Assembly (NCBI RefSeq): GCF_001507535.1
Contig: NZ_LQBN01000001.1
Coordinates: 868,001-932,000 of the forward strand
DNA from: Thiomicrospira sp. WB1
Lineage (GTDB): Bacteria > Pseudomonadota > Gammaproteobacteria > Thiomicrospirales > Thiomicrospiraceae
DNA: 64,000 nt
Reading direction: 5' to 3'
Part shown: positions 46,364 through 55,519 of the stretch, piece after piece
Layout: every line of letters begins with the position of its first letter
Numbering within the stretch: position 1 is the first letter of the stretch
Position numbers and translations under genes: made by a program
The notes under the pieces: model-generated
Database searches by the model: none
What the model saw: only the letters and a program-made list of their open reading frames with translations
Told to the model about the DNA's origin: nothing

Positions 46364-48037
46364 TTAACTGTTGATCCACACTTGCAGCTCGGTGCCGGGT
46401 TGCAGAACATCGTTGGCGCTCAAACCATTCCACTTGCACAAGTCATCGGTACTGACCTGATATTTTCTTGCCACGACCCACAGGCTTTCGCCTTTTTTGA
46501 GGGTGTAGGAAATTTTTCGGGAGGCGCTGCTGGTTTGGACGCGCAGAGTCTGTCCGGGACGTAAGGTGCTGTTGCGTGAAAGCCCGTTCCAGCGCGCCAG
46601 TTGATTGATGCTGGTGTCATAGAGGCGCGCAATCGACCACAGGCTTTCACCCCGGCGAACAGTGTGGCGATAAGTGTCCGCGCGATCGCTACGCGAAGCC
46701 ACTTGGCTGGTTGCCTGGCTGCCTGGTACGGGAATCAGCAGGGTTTTGCCAGCGCGGATGAAGTCAGAGCGCATGTTGTTGAGCTGTTTGATCAGGCCGA
46801 CCCGCGTACCGTATCGCTGAGCGATGAGTCCCAGGTTTTCTCCGGAGCGAATCTGGTGCCGACGCCAGTTAACCGCATATTGATTGGGCGCCTGCTCATA
46901 ATCCACTTTGAAGTGTTCGGCCACGTCCAAAGGCAAGACCAGTTTGTGGTGGCCGTTTGGCGGGGTTGCCTGGCGCAGGAACCCCGGATTAAGGTTCTTT
47001 AGCAGAGACGATGGCATATCGGTTTTTTGTGCCACTTTCTGCAGAGAAATCTGTCCCTGAATTTCGACGGTGGTGATGAATGGTTTGTTTGCCACCGGCT
47101 CCAGCGGAATATGATAACGGTCTTTATGGCTGATGATGTGCGAAATCGCCAGCAATTGCGGCACGTAATGGCGGGTTTCGCGGGGCAGATAAGGCTGAAG
47201 GTTCCAGAAGGTAGCAGGGGCGTCCGGGCGGGCTCGTTTTAGTCGGCGAGTGGCTTTGCGAACATTGCCATAGCCGGCGTTATAAGAGGCAAGCGCCAGG
47301 AGCCAGTCGTAGTTGTTTTGTTTGTAGAGCGATTGCAGGTAGTCCAGGGCGGCCAGAGTACTGCGGTAGACGTCGTGACGGCCATCGTACCACCAGCTGC
47401 GTTTGAGCCCATACATATAGCCCGTCGCGGGCATGAATTGCCAAAGGCCAGCGGCACTCATGTAAGAGCGTGCATAGGGGTAAAAACCACTTTCTACGAT
47501 GGGAAGCAGGGCCATTTCAAAGGGCATCTGCCGTTTTTGAATTTCCTGCAGAATGAAGTAAAGATAAGGTTTGGCACGCTTTGAGACACGCTGCAGGTAG
47601 GATTTCTTTTTCAGGTAGGACTGAATATAGTCCTGGTAATTATGTGTGTTGGCGGGCGTCAGGAATAAGTGGTCTCCAATGGTGTCCCAAAGGTTGTCAT
47701 AAATGGGTTTGGGTTCTGAAAACACATAAAACTGGTCCAGTGCCGTGGTTTGGGCAGTTTGGGTGGTCAGAGGCTGCAATCGGTAAAGCCCTTGCAGGGT
47801 GAGGGTTTCCAGTGTTTCGATTGACAGTGTCTGATAGGTCGCCGACAGGGGCGCTGCACTCACTGGAAGCTTGCCTGTGGTGCTGTCCACAGTCGTTTCA
47901 GAGGTCGATGCGGTTGGGTTGGCGAAGTTCGTGGATAATTGAGCACACCCGGTCATAAATGAAAGGGTGAGGGTCAGCCCAGCGCCGGCCAAAGACCGGG
48001 GAAGCCAGCTTGTTAAGCGAGTTGTGCGCCGTGTCAT
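46364..48037 (-). CDS. mltD: Membrane-bound lytic murein transglycosylase D
   Basis: An outer-membrane lipoprotein that cuts peptidoglycan. The 557 residues have a lipobox ending SFMTGC (Cys31), a transglycosylase domain with the catalytic Glu in ALLPIVESGFYPYARS and AGLWQFMPATG, and three LysM repeats (about 405-450, 465-510, 515-555) that bind peptidoglycan. The stop is 6 bases before the slt start, so both are co-expressed. gloB lies directly upstream with no gap. Confidence 0.95.
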   Translation of the reverse strand: MTRRTTRLTSWLPRSLAGAGLTLTLSFMTGCAQLSTNFANPTASTSETTVDSTTGKLPVSAAPLSATYQTLSIETLETLTLQGLYRLQPLTTQTAQTTALDQFYVFSEPKPIYDNLWDTIGDHLFLTPANTHNYQDYIQSYLKKKSYLQRVSKRAKPYLYFILQEIQKRQMPFEMALLPIVESGFYPYARSYMSAAGLWQFMPATGYMYGLKRSWWYDGRHDVYRSTLAALDYLQSLYKQNNYDWLLALASYNAGYGNVRKATRRLKRARPDAPATFWNLQPYLPRETRHYVPQLLAISHIISHKDRYHIPLEPVANKPFITTVEIQGQISLQKVAQKTDMPSSLLKNLNPGFLRQATPPNGHHKLVLPLDVAEHFKVDYEQAPNQYAVNWRRHQIRSGENLGLIAQRYGTRVGLIKQLNNMRSDFIRAGKTLLIPVPGSQATSQVASRSDRADTYRHTVRRGESLWSIARLYDTSINQLARWNGLSRNSTLRPGQTLRVQTSSASRKISYTLKKGESLWVVARKYQVSTDDLCKWNGLSANDVLQPGTELQVWINS

Positions 48038-48859
48038 TTAATCGTTCAGTCCTTTGTCTAATTCGTCGGTGGCGTCCAGGTCATCTTTCCAGGCCCGAAG
48101 CCGGGCAAAGTAGGTGGCTGGTGCCGCCTGTGCCAGTTCAGGTGAACGGGCTTGGAGTGTTTGGGATAAGGGCGCATCCAGATATCGCAGAAACGGATTG
48201 GTGACCTTTTCTTCACACAGCAATGAAGGTACGGTGCATTGCGCTTGACGACGCAAAGTGCGAACGCGTTCCAGACGTTCCGTGATCGCCTGATTATCCG
48301 GTTCGGCGATGTGTGCAAACATCAGGTTGGGATACGTGTATTCATGACCGCAATAGACCAGGCAATCGCCGGGCAAGGCTTTGATTTTCATCAGAGAACG
48401 ATGCATTTTTTCCGGGTCATGGTCCCAGATTTTGCCGCAACCGCCGGCAAAGAGCAGATCGCCGCTGAACAGTGCCTGCGGGTGATGGAAGCAGATGTGG
48501 TCATCGCAATGGCCGGGGGTTTCCAGGACGTCAAATCGCTCGCCTAATACGTTCAGCGCATCCCCTTCTGAGACCGGATGTGTGATGTGTTCGCCAAACG
48601 GTCCCTGTTTGAAGCCAATCACCTCGGCTTGTGGAAACTGCCCCTTCAAGGTGCGTACCCCATCGACGTGATCGTAATGGTGGTGCGTGATTAGAATGCC
48701 AGCAATGTTGAGCTGATGGGTTTCGCAATAAGCCAGAATGGGCGCTGCCTCCCCGGGATCAACCACATAACATTGGCTTTGCGCTGACACGGTTGGGTCG
48801 GCTTGCATGATGACCCAGCTGTAGTTGTCGGACAGTGTTGGCAGTCGGTGGATGTGCAT
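48038..48859 (-). CDS. gloB: Hydroxyacylglutathione hydrolase (glyoxalase II)
   Basis: Hydrolyses S-lactoylglutathione in methylglyoxal detoxification. The 273 residues carry the metallo-beta-lactamase metal motif THHHYDHVDG, then TPGHCDDHICF, and FSGDLLFAGGCGK. mltD follows with no gap. The run mltD-gloB and the divergent methyltransferase match the E. coli order. Confidence 0.95.
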   Translation of the reverse strand: MHIHRLPTLSDNYSWVIMQADPTVSAQSQCYVVDPGEAAPILAYCETHQLNIAGILITHHHYDHVDGVRTLKGQFPQAEVIGFKQGPFGEHITHPVSEGDALNVLGERFDVLETPGHCDDHICFHHPQALFSGDLLFAGGCGKIWDHDPEKMHRSLMKIKALPGDCLVYCGHEYTYPNLMFAHIAEPDNQAITERLERVRTLRRQAQCTVPSLLCEEKVTNPFLRYLDAPLSQTLQARSPELAQAAPATYFARLRAWKDDLDATDELDKGLND

Positions 48860-48918
48860 GCGTGAAAAAATGAGGTTGTTATAATGAATCTATTCTAACA
48901 AAACAATTGCGTTTGGGT

Positions 48919-49728
48919 ATGACGAATACGGCCTTTCAGAGCTTTTTGCTGCGCTGGTTTCAGCAAAAAAACAATCGCACGCTCCTGCAACAGGAACAGG
49001 CTTTACTTTCCCATGCTTTGTCGCATGTTTTTGGGCTCTATCTGCTTCAGCTTGGGCGGGTCTGTCCCGATTCGGTGCTGAAGGGTAATCGTGCGCGGCA
49101 TCATATTCTGATGGATCAGTCGTTGAAGCCTTTTCATTCTCAAGGGTTAGAGGGCATCGAAGCCGATATTGACTATTTGCCGCTCAAAGCCGACACGGTT
49201 GATGCCATGGTCCTGCCCCACACGCTGGAGTCGGTGCGAGACCCTTACCATCTGTTGCGCCAGATTGATCAGGTGCTGATCCCGGAGGGGCACTTGATTG
49301 TGACCGGCTTCAATCCCTGGGGGTGTCTGACTATGCGTCATCGTCTGGGCGAGCATCGCTCTGTTTTTGCGCAGGCTAATATGATTCGGGCGCATCGATT
49401 GGTGGATTGGTTAAGTCTGCTGGGCTATGACATTGAATGGCTCAATTATTCACCCATCACTTGCTTCAAACGGCCCAAATCCCTGGCCGAGTGGGAGCGC
49501 TCTCTGGATCAGGGAGAACGCCAATGGGGGCAGAGTTTTGGCAATCTTTATTGCCTGCACGCAAAAAAACGGGTATCCGCCCCAACGCCGGTTGGTCTGA
49601 ACTGGCGATTGACCGATTGGTTGGGTCTCAAACGGCCAGGGACCGTAACGGCGAACTCGAGCGGTGCCGGACGTTATGATCTGGGGGATTCGCCAGAGCG
49701 ACGTCCAGCCAGGAAGGAAATGAGTTGA
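48919..49728 (+). CDS. SAM-dependent methyltransferase-like protein (YafS position)
   Basis: A 269-residue class I methyltransferase-like protein. IEADIDYLPLKADTVDAMVLPHTLESVRDPYHLLR is split here as IEADIDYLPL, DAMVLPHTLE and VRDPYHLL, then VLIPEGHLIVTGFNP, typical of the SAM-fold C-terminal strands. The usual glycine-rich SAM loop (GxGxG) is weak, so activity is uncertain. It is divergent from gloB and followed by rnhA, the place of E. coli yafS. ATG 48919 is preferred to an upstream TTG. Confidence 0.8.
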   Translation: MTNTAFQSFLLRWFQQKNNRTLLQQEQALLSHALSHVFGLYLLQLGRVCPDSVLKGNRARHHILMDQSLKPFHSQGLEGIEADIDYLPLKADTVDAMVLPHTLESVRDPYHLLRQIDQVLIPEGHLIVTGFNPWGCLTMRHRLGEHRSVFAQANMIRAHRLVDWLSLLGYDIEWLNYSPITCFKRPKSLAEWERSLDQGERQWGQSFGNLYCLHAKKRVSAPTPVGLNWRLTDWLGLKRPGTVTANSSGAGRYDLGDSPERRPARKEMS

Positions 49729-49779
49729 GCTTGCCTGGCCGCTCACGCCAGTTAGAAAACAACAACACAAGAGAATCCT

Positions 49780-50223
49780 ATGAAGAAAGTTTATCTCTAT
49801 ACCGATGGTGGTTGCCGTGGCAACCCGGGTCCGGGCGGCTGGGGCGCGGTCCTGGAGTATGACGGTCACCAGAAATGCTTGAAAGGCAGTGCGCCGGAGA
49901 CGACCAACAATCAGATGGAGTTGACCGCCGCGATCAGAGGGCTGGAGGCGTTGACGCGCCCCTGTGATGTGGTGCTGACCACCGATTCGCAATATGTAAA
50001 AAACGGCATTACCCAGTGGATGGCGAATTGGAAGCGCAATCAGTGGCGCACCGCGGCAAAAAAGCCAGTGAAAAATAAAGCTTTATGGCAGGCCCTGGAT
50101 GAAGCAGTCGGGCGGCATAATGTGTCCTGGCACTGGGTCAAAGGGCATGCCGGCCATCCTCAGAATGAGCTGGCGGATGCGCTGGCGAATGAAGCGATGG
50201 ACGCGCTGTTGCACGCCGATTAA
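49780..50223 (+). CDS. rnhA: Ribonuclease HI
   Basis: Degrades RNA in RNA-DNA hybrids. The 147 residues show the catalytic acidic set in [16 protein letters not shown] (Asp9), NNQMELTAA (Glu), TTDSQYV (Asp) and the late Asp in NELADALAN, plus the basic handle NWKRNQWRT. It is followed by dnaQ on the other strand after 6 bases. Confidence 0.96.
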   Translation: MKKVYLYTDGGCRGNPGPGGWGAVLEYDGHQKCLKGSAPETTNNQMELTAAIRGLEALTRPCDVVLTTDSQYVKNGITQWMANWKRNQWRTAAKKPVKNKALWQALDEAVGRHNVSWHWVKGHAGHPQNELADALANEAMDALLHAD

Positions 50224-50229
50224 GAGGCT

Positions 50230-50925
50230 TTACCACTGGATGGACTGGCCGCTGCTCTCGCCAATTTCGCTCAGTTTTGACTGGTGAGCGCTCAATTCCT
50301 CTTCGCTGGCCTGAATCACTCTGAGTGGTTTTTTGCGTTGCACGCGTACGGTTTGAGCCGTGCCCTGGCTGGCCTCGTCGTCCTGACTCAGTCCCAGTGC
50401 GGTTTGTCCGCCGGTCATTCTTAAATAAACATCGGCCAGGATTTCCGAATCCAGCAAGGCGCCGTGAAGCGTTCGGTTGGAATTGTCGATCTCAAGCCGT
50501 TTGCACAAAGCATCCAGCGAGGCGCGCTGGCCCGGGTAATGTTTTTTCGCCAGCTTCAAGCTGTCTGTGATCTGGCAGTGGTCTTCGATTTTGCCCCAGG
50601 GGTTGTTGGGCAGTTGAGACAGTTCATGGTTGATGAAGCCGACGTCAAAGGGGGCATTGTGGATAATCAGTTCGGCGCCCTGGACGAAATGCATAAAGGC
50701 GTCGACGATGTCGGCAAAGACGGGCTTGTCTTTCAGAAATTCGTCGGTAATCCCGTGGATGGCAATGGCATCGGCGGGCACGCTTCTTTCCGGGTGCACA
50801 TACTGATGGTAGTTGTTGTGGGTGAGTTGGCGTTTGACCAGCTCGACCGCCCCGATTTCAATGATCTTGTCCCCTTGTTCCGGGTTGAAACCGGTGGTCT
50901 CGGTATCGAGCATAATCTGTCGCAT
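50230..50925 (-). CDS. dnaQ: DNA polymerase III epsilon subunit (proofreading exonuclease)
   Basis: The 3'-5' exonuclease of the replicative polymerase. The 231 residues hold the DEDDh exonuclease motifs LDTETTG, HNAPFDVGFIN and the His/Asp pair in HGALLDSE, and a C-terminal tail that binds the alpha subunit. It converges on rnhA, whereas the two are divergent in E. coli. Confidence 0.95.
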   Translation of the reverse strand: MRQIMLDTETTGFNPEQGDKIIEIGAVELVKRQLTHNNYHQYVHPERSVPADAIAIHGITDEFLKDKPVFADIVDAFMHFVQGAELIIHNAPFDVGFINHELSQLPNNPWGKIEDHCQITDSLKLAKKHYPGQRASLDALCKRLEIDNSNRTLHGALLDSEILADVYLRMTGGQTALGLSQDDEASQGTAQTVRVQRKKPLRVIQASEEELSAHQSKLSEIGESSGQSIQW

Positions 50926-50995
50926 GGGCTGTCCTTTCTTTTCACGGGCGCGTAAAATAATGCCACCATTTTAAACCAATCATGAAGGAAAACGC

Positions 50996-51421
50996 ATGCG
51001 AATCAAACCAGGCAGTCAAGTGACATTTCATTACGAGCTCCGAGATGAGAAGGGCCAATTGCTCGATAGCACCTTTGGGGGCGACCCGGTGCACTATGTG
51101 CATGGAGAAGGAGAGATTGTCACCGGCCTAGAGAAACTCTTCGAAGGGGAAGAGCCGGGGTTTGAAGCCAAAGTCACCCTAACACCGGAAGAAGCCTACG
51201 GGGTTCGCCAGGAAGAGTTGGTGGTCTATGCTTCACCGGAAAATTTTGATGACAACGTCACGCTGGAAATCGGCGAAGTGGTGGAAACCCAGGACCCAGA
51301 AGGGCAAGTGGTTCAGTTCAAAATTGTCGAAATTGACGAAGATAAAGTGTATCTGGATGGCAACCATCCTCTGGCGGATCAGACGTTGCAATACAAAGTC
51401 GAGATCATGGAAGTGGCCTGA
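50996..51421 (+). CDS. FKBP-type peptidyl-prolyl isomerase, SlyD-like
   Basis: A 141-residue FKBP with the inserted-in-flap domain: the core begins VTFHYELRDEKGQLLDST and the insertion includes LTPEEAYGVRQEELVV. It lacks the His- and Cys-rich metal-binding tail of E. coli SlyD, so it is nearer in layout to short SlyD/FkpB forms. It acts as a folding catalyst or chaperone in the cytosol. AAGGAAA precedes the ATG. Confidence 0.9.
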   Translation: MRIKPGSQVTFHYELRDEKGQLLDSTFGGDPVHYVHGEGEIVTGLEKLFEGEEPGFEAKVTLTPEEAYGVRQEELVVYASPENFDDNVTLEIGEVVETQDPEGQVVQFKIVEIDEDKVYLDGNHPLADQTLQYKVEIMEVA

Positions 51422-51429
51422 TTTGAGCA

Positions 51430-51449
51430 GAAGGGCAGAGCTGCCCTTC
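51430..51449. terminator. Stem-loop between convergent FKBP and ETHE1 genes
   Basis: GAAGGGCAG (51430-51438) pairs with CTGCCCTTC (51441-51449). It lies in the 40-base gap between the two stops. There is no T-run on either side, so it may protect transcript ends more than end transcription. Confidence 0.5.
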
Positions 51450-51461
51450 GTAGTGTAATGC

Positions 51462-52154
51462 TCAGTCGTCGAGGTCGCCGCATTTGAGGTTGCCGGGCAC
51501 GGCGATGTCGATGCGCTTGGGATTAGGCAGGTTCATCGCATCCATGATGGTTGAAAAATCCTGATAGGATTTCTGGTTACCAGCCCGCTGGTTGAATTGT
51601 TTTTCTTCACCGATGGTTGACTGGGTAAACCCGCGGTAATCATGGGCAGGGAAAACCATGGTGTCTTCCGGTAACTGGAACAGGATTTCGGTCAGTGAAT
51701 GGTACATGGCCTCGTTGGATCCCAGTTGAAAGTCGGTGCGACCGCAGTCCCGAACCATTAACGTATCGCCAGTGAAAACGGCCCCGTCGATCTGGTAGGT
51801 GATGTCATTGTTGGTGTGCCCGGGGGTGTGCAGCACGCCAACCCGCTGCGTGCCCAGAAAGAATTCATCGCCGTCAACGGCCAGAATGTCTGCGCATTCG
51901 GATTCGGAATTCTTATGCACCACCAGCTGGCCACCGATACGCTTGCGCAAAGGACCGGCGCCGGTGATGTGGTCGGCATGGATATGGGTTTCCAGTAAAT
52001 ATTTCACGTTCAGGCCCAACTCACGGATGTGCGTTTCATCCCGATCGACTTTTTCCAGTACGGAATCGATCACAGCGGCCTCGCGGGTCTGTTCATCCCA
52101 AATCAGATAGGTATAGGTCCAGGTGTCGGCATCAAACAGTTGACGGATTTGCAT
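51462..52154 (-). CDS. ETHE1-type persulfide dioxygenase (MBL fold)
   Basis: Oxidises glutathione persulfide to sulfite using one iron ion. The 230 residues have the MBL signature THIHADHITG, TPGHTNNDI, FTGDTLMVRDCGRTDFQ and HDYRGFTQSTIGEEK; the CGRTDFQ and HDYRGF strings mark the ETHE1 group rather than glyoxalase II. It fits sulfide detoxification or oxidation. A C-terminal CGDLDD tail is unremarkable. It has its own upstream region at 52155-52260. Confidence 0.9.
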   Translation of the reverse strand: MQIRQLFDADTWTYTYLIWDEQTREAAVIDSVLEKVDRDETHIRELGLNVKYLLETHIHADHITGAGPLRKRIGGQLVVHKNSESECADILAVDGDEFFLGTQRVGVLHTPGHTNNDITYQIDGAVFTGDTLMVRDCGRTDFQLGSNEAMYHSLTEILFQLPEDTMVFPAHDYRGFTQSTIGEEKQFNQRAGNQKSYQDFSTIMDAMNLPNPKRIDIAVPGNLKCGDLDD

Positions 52155-52260
52155 AAACGTCCTTCTCCTTGGTTGTTCAATTCATTATGCAGGTTTTTCG
52201 CTTGGACTCAATGCTGCTTATCATTAGATAAAAATATTTAATTATGAAGGGTGCGGGCAT

Positions 52261-52299
52261 AAAAAAACCCGATTTTCACCAGGCCTGGTAAAAATCGGG
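52261..52299 (-). terminator. Rho-independent terminator built on palindrome copy 10
   Basis: The arms CCCGATTTTCACCAGG and CCTGGTAAAAATCGGG differ from perfect inversion at one position. The core palindrome is at 52278-52289. On the minus strand the hairpin is followed by seven T residues (52261-52267), so it ends the DUF481 transcript. Here the A- and T-tracts next to the core belong to the stem. Confidence 0.85.
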
Positions 52300-52342
52300 T
52301 CAGAATGATTGAGTCGGTTGGCCAAAAGAGGCCGAAGACAGT

Positions 52343-53071
52343 TTAAAAATCGTATAACAGGGTCAATACGGTTTCGGTGTCTTCTTTTTTCTTGCCCTCG
52401 GCGGGTGTATCGTTGTAGCGATATTTATACGCCAGACGCAAATTCAGACTGCCATTGAGGTTTACTTTTAAACCGGTATGGGTTTCATAAATCGTTTGTT
52501 CGCCCCCTGAAAAAATGGACAGGTCCTGCAGAAAGCGCACGCGCTCGTTGAGTCCGTATTCAAAGTTGCCATAGAATTTGCCGATGATCTGACTGGTGTC
52601 GTCTTCACCGGATTCAGAAGTGTATTCAATGTTCTGATAACCGGCACCCAGTTCGGCTTGCAAGACCAGGTTTTTTTGTTTGTAAAAATTGTAACCCAGA
52701 CCGGCCAGGTAGTAAGTGGACAGGTCAATGGACGCAAACCGATCTTGCTCGGCACGGAACTGCCCAAACCCATAGGCTTTAGGGTGGCTGGAGATGAACA
52801 GGTTGGCTTGAAGATCGCCCAGATAGCGCTCCTGAGTTTTGTTGCCATCTTCTGATTTGTTGGAACCTTCAACCAGCCCCTTCAGTTCATAGGCTTTTTG
52901 CAGATAATTCAGCTTCAAAGCACCATAAATGGATTCGGTTTCGGTGTTGCCGGTGGTTTGAGAGTAACCGGCTTCGCCTGAACCGCTCAGGCCAAGTTCT
53001 TGTTCTTCGGCCATAGCGGCTGTCAAGCTGTTGGCCAGGAGCAGGCTGCTAGCAAGCAATGTCTTTTTCAT
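52343..53071 (-). CDS. DUF481 outer-membrane barrel protein (YdiY-like)
   Basis: A 242-residue protein with a signal peptide (MKKTLLASSLLLANSLTAAMA, cleaved about residue 21) and alternating amphipathic strands ending in an aromatic-terminated LTLLYDF, as expected for an outer-membrane barrel. GSGEAGYSQTTGNTET is the usual start of the DUF481 fold. The function of the family is unknown. ATG 53071 has GAGAGG upstream; the longer frame has no signal peptide at its start. Confidence 0.85.
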   Translation of the reverse strand: MKKTLLASSLLLANSLTAAMAEEQELGLSGSGEAGYSQTTGNTETESIYGALKLNYLQKAYELKGLVEGSNKSEDGNKTQERYLGDLQANLFISSHPKAYGFGQFRAEQDRFASIDLSTYYLAGLGYNFYKQKNLVLQAELGAGYQNIEYTSESGEDDTSQIIGKFYGNFEYGLNERVRFLQDLSIFSGGEQTIYETHTGLKVNLNGSLNLRLAYKYRYNDTPAEGKKKEDTETVLTLLYDF

Positions 53072-53162
53072 AAAACCTCTCGTCGATAACGTTGAAAATA
53101 TTGAAAGCACGCAGACATCCCCGGTCACAAAGCGCCCCGAGACGTTTGCAGAAATGGGGAAT

Positions 53163-54002
53163 TCAGTCTTTCGGGTTGGAAAGGTGGTGGACGTGCAGGT
53201 CCATCTGTGGGAAGGGAATGGACAGCCCCGCCTCGTCAAAGGCCAGTTTGACCTTTTCGTTCATGTCCCATTTGACCGGCCAGAGATCGTCTGTGTTGAC
53301 CCAGGGGCGTACGGCAAAGTTGATGCTGGAGTCGCCCAGTTCCGTGATGAATACCGTGGGCGCAGGGTCCTTGAGAATCCGTTCGTCTTCGGCCACCAGT
53401 TTTTCCAGTACCTGTTTGGCCACACGCACATCGTCGTCGTAGGCAATGCCGAACACCATGTCTGCCCGGCGTGTTGGTCGGGTGGAGTGATTGATGATGT
53501 TGTCCTGATAGATGTTGCCGTTGGGAATCAGAATTTCTTTGTTGTCGGTGGCACGAAACACCGTATTGAAAATGCTGATGTGCTCGACGATGCCAGCGGT
53601 GCCCGCCGCTTCAACAAAATCGCCCACCTTGAACGGTTTGTTGATCAGCAACATGACCCCGGCGGCAAAGTTTTGCAGTGAATCCTTCAGCGCCAGCCCG
53701 ACTGCCAGGCCGGCGGCACCGAGCAGAGCCACCAGTGATGTGGTATCGATGCCCAGCTGAGTCAAAGCGGCGATGATGACAAACAGGGTCATGACCGTGC
53801 GAGCAATCGACACCACGAATCGGGTCAGCATTTCGTCCATTTTGCTACGCTCAAGCGCGCGGTTGAGCAGACGGCTCAGACCTTTGACCACCCAGCGACC
53901 CACCACAAAGATCAACAGCGCGAACACAATGTTGGTGCCCCATGGCAGTATCACGGTGTTCCAGAGCGACTCGGCGTTCAGTTGATCAATGTTCCAGTTC
54001 AT
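53163..54002 (-). CDS. mscS: Small-conductance mechanosensitive channel MscS
   Basis: Opens under membrane tension to release solutes after osmotic down-shock. The 279 residues have three helices; the pore helix is LLGAAGLAVGLALKDSLQNFAAG, split as LLGAAGLAVGLALKD and SLQNFAAG, followed by the beta domain PFKVGDFVEA and NIYQDNIINHS. The length is close to E. coli MscS. It lies 91 bases upstream of the DUF481 gene and may be co-transcribed. Confidence 0.95.
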   Translation of the reverse strand: MNWNIDQLNAESLWNTVILPWGTNIVFALLIFVVGRWVVKGLSRLLNRALERSKMDEMLTRFVVSIARTVMTLFVIIAALTQLGIDTTSLVALLGAAGLAVGLALKDSLQNFAAGVMLLINKPFKVGDFVEAAGTAGIVEHISIFNTVFRATDNKEILIPNGNIYQDNIINHSTRPTRRADMVFGIAYDDDVRVAKQVLEKLVAEDERILKDPAPTVFITELGDSSINFAVRPWVNTDDLWPVKWDMNEKVKLAFDEAGLSIPFPQMDLHVHHLSNPKD

Positions 54003-54157
54003 GGTGAGGTCCTTGCGTTAGGGAGAGTGCGAATAAAGTGCCAAAATCATAGCAGAGCCGGCAAAAGGCATGCAAACGATTTTGTTATGAGGCGGTAACT
54101 TAGAGGCCGTATTGCAATGTTTTTGCATGGAACGGCCGTGACAGACCTTTATCAGTT

Positions 54158-55435
54158 TTATTTAACCACCTTGTAGGCAGAGAGCGCTTTGGGTTCGTGT
54201 TCAAAGTTTAGGGGGCGGATGGCGGGCAGGCCCTGGTGGTAAGGAATGGGGCGCTCGCCCTTGATCAGTGGCTGAAGGTAATCGATGGCTTCCTGGGTGA
54301 TGTCCATGCCATTTTCGGTGAGGTAGTGATCGGGAACGGTTTTTTCAAGATCGGCCACCTCCATCAGGTTGACATTGCGATAGCGCCAGACCAGCGGGTT
54401 GTGACCGATCACTTCAATCACCGGCAACACGCCGTGGTGACCGTCCAAAGCAGCCTGTACGGCCGCTTTTCCAGCGCGGTACGCCATCTCCCAATCGGTC
54501 TGGGAGACCATGTGACTGGCGGAGCGTTGCAAATAATCGGGCACGGCAAAGTGGGTTTTGCACTGTAATTGTTCGGCCACCAGATGTGACAGGGTGCTTG
54601 CCACGCCACCCAGTTGTGTGTAGTCCCGGTTGTGCGTGTGTTCGACGTTTTCGATCGAAAGGTATTGGCCGTTTTCATCGGTCAAACCTTCCGAGGCCAC
54701 GCAGACGCAGTACCCTTTGTCTTCGATGAGGGATTGCACGCGCTTGAGGAAGGCATCGCGGTCAAACGTGCGTTCAGCGGGCAGGATCAGAAGCGGCACA
54801 TCGGGGATGATGGTTTTGATCAGCCCGCCGGAAAGCGCCAGCCAGCCGACATTGCGTCCCATGGCTTCCAGACAAAAAAAGCGCGTGGAGGTGTTATGCA
54901 TGGAAAACAAGTCCAGGGTCGCTTCCAGCAAACTGGTGGCCAGATACTTTGCCGCACTGCCGAAACCGGGGCTGCAATGAGACAGCGCCAGGTCGTTGTC
55001 AATGGTTTTGGCCACACCAATGCAGGTCACAGGGTGTCCCTTGGCCGAGCAATAGTCAGCGACTTTTTGTGCCGTGACCATGGACCCGTTGCCACCGTTA
55101 TAGAAAAAATACCCGATGTCGTAGTGTTTGAAGACTTCGAGCACGCGTTCATACTGCCCAGGATTTTCTTCCAGCCCATCCAGATCAAACCGGCACGCCT
55201 GAAAGGCCGCGCCGGGTTGGGTTTTGAGACGATCCAGTACGTCTTCGGACAGAGCGGAGACATTGATTAATGACTCTTCCAGGACGCCGACCACACCGTT
55301 GACGGCGGCGTAGATGGTGCCAAATGTTTCCGGGTGACGGCGGACCATTTCGATGACGCCCGCCGCACTGGCATTGATGACGGCGGAGACGCCGCCTGCC
55401 TGGGCATAGATCACATTACGAGGAGAATGACTCAT
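54158..55435 (-). CDS. 6-phosphofructokinase, PfkA superfamily, donor uncertain
   Basis: Phosphorylates fructose 6-phosphate at the head of glycolysis, with either ATP or pyrophosphate. The 425-residue length and the Lys in VAKTIDNDLAL fit PPi-type or group II enzymes, but the donor loop reads NGGNGSM: Gly where PPi enzymes carry a second Asp, and Asn in place of the first Asp of GGDGS. MGRNVGWLAL and GGVASTL are conserved. It is a single gene between mscS and rnd. PPi dependence is likely by length, not proven. Confidence 0.85.
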   Translation of the reverse strand: MSHSPRNVIYAQAGGVSAVINASAAGVIEMVRRHPETFGTIYAAVNGVVGVLEESLINVSALSEDVLDRLKTQPGAAFQACRFDLDGLEENPGQYERVLEVFKHYDIGYFFYNGGNGSMVTAQKVADYCSAKGHPVTCIGVAKTIDNDLALSHCSPGFGSAAKYLATSLLEATLDLFSMHNTSTRFFCLEAMGRNVGWLALSGGLIKTIIPDVPLLILPAERTFDRDAFLKRVQSLIEDKGYCVCVASEGLTDENGQYLSIENVEHTHNRDYTQLGGVASTLSHLVAEQLQCKTHFAVPDYLQRSASHMVSQTDWEMAYRAGKAAVQAALDGHHGVLPVIEVIGHNPLVWRYRNVNLMEVADLEKTVPDHYLTENGMDITQEAIDYLQPLIKGERPIPYHQGLPAIRPLNFEHEPKALSAYKVVK

Positions 55436-55519
55436 GCAAACCCTTTTTTGCTCGATGATTCTAGAAAAACAATGCGTTGTATTGTAAAAAGCTTGGCCAT
55501 TGGATGCATGACAAATTTT

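Noticed and set aside
54003-54157. Possible long hairpin after the phosphofructokinase stop (GGCCG...CGGCC)
   Set aside because: The stem is short, the loop long and the T-run missing, so I could not support a terminator.
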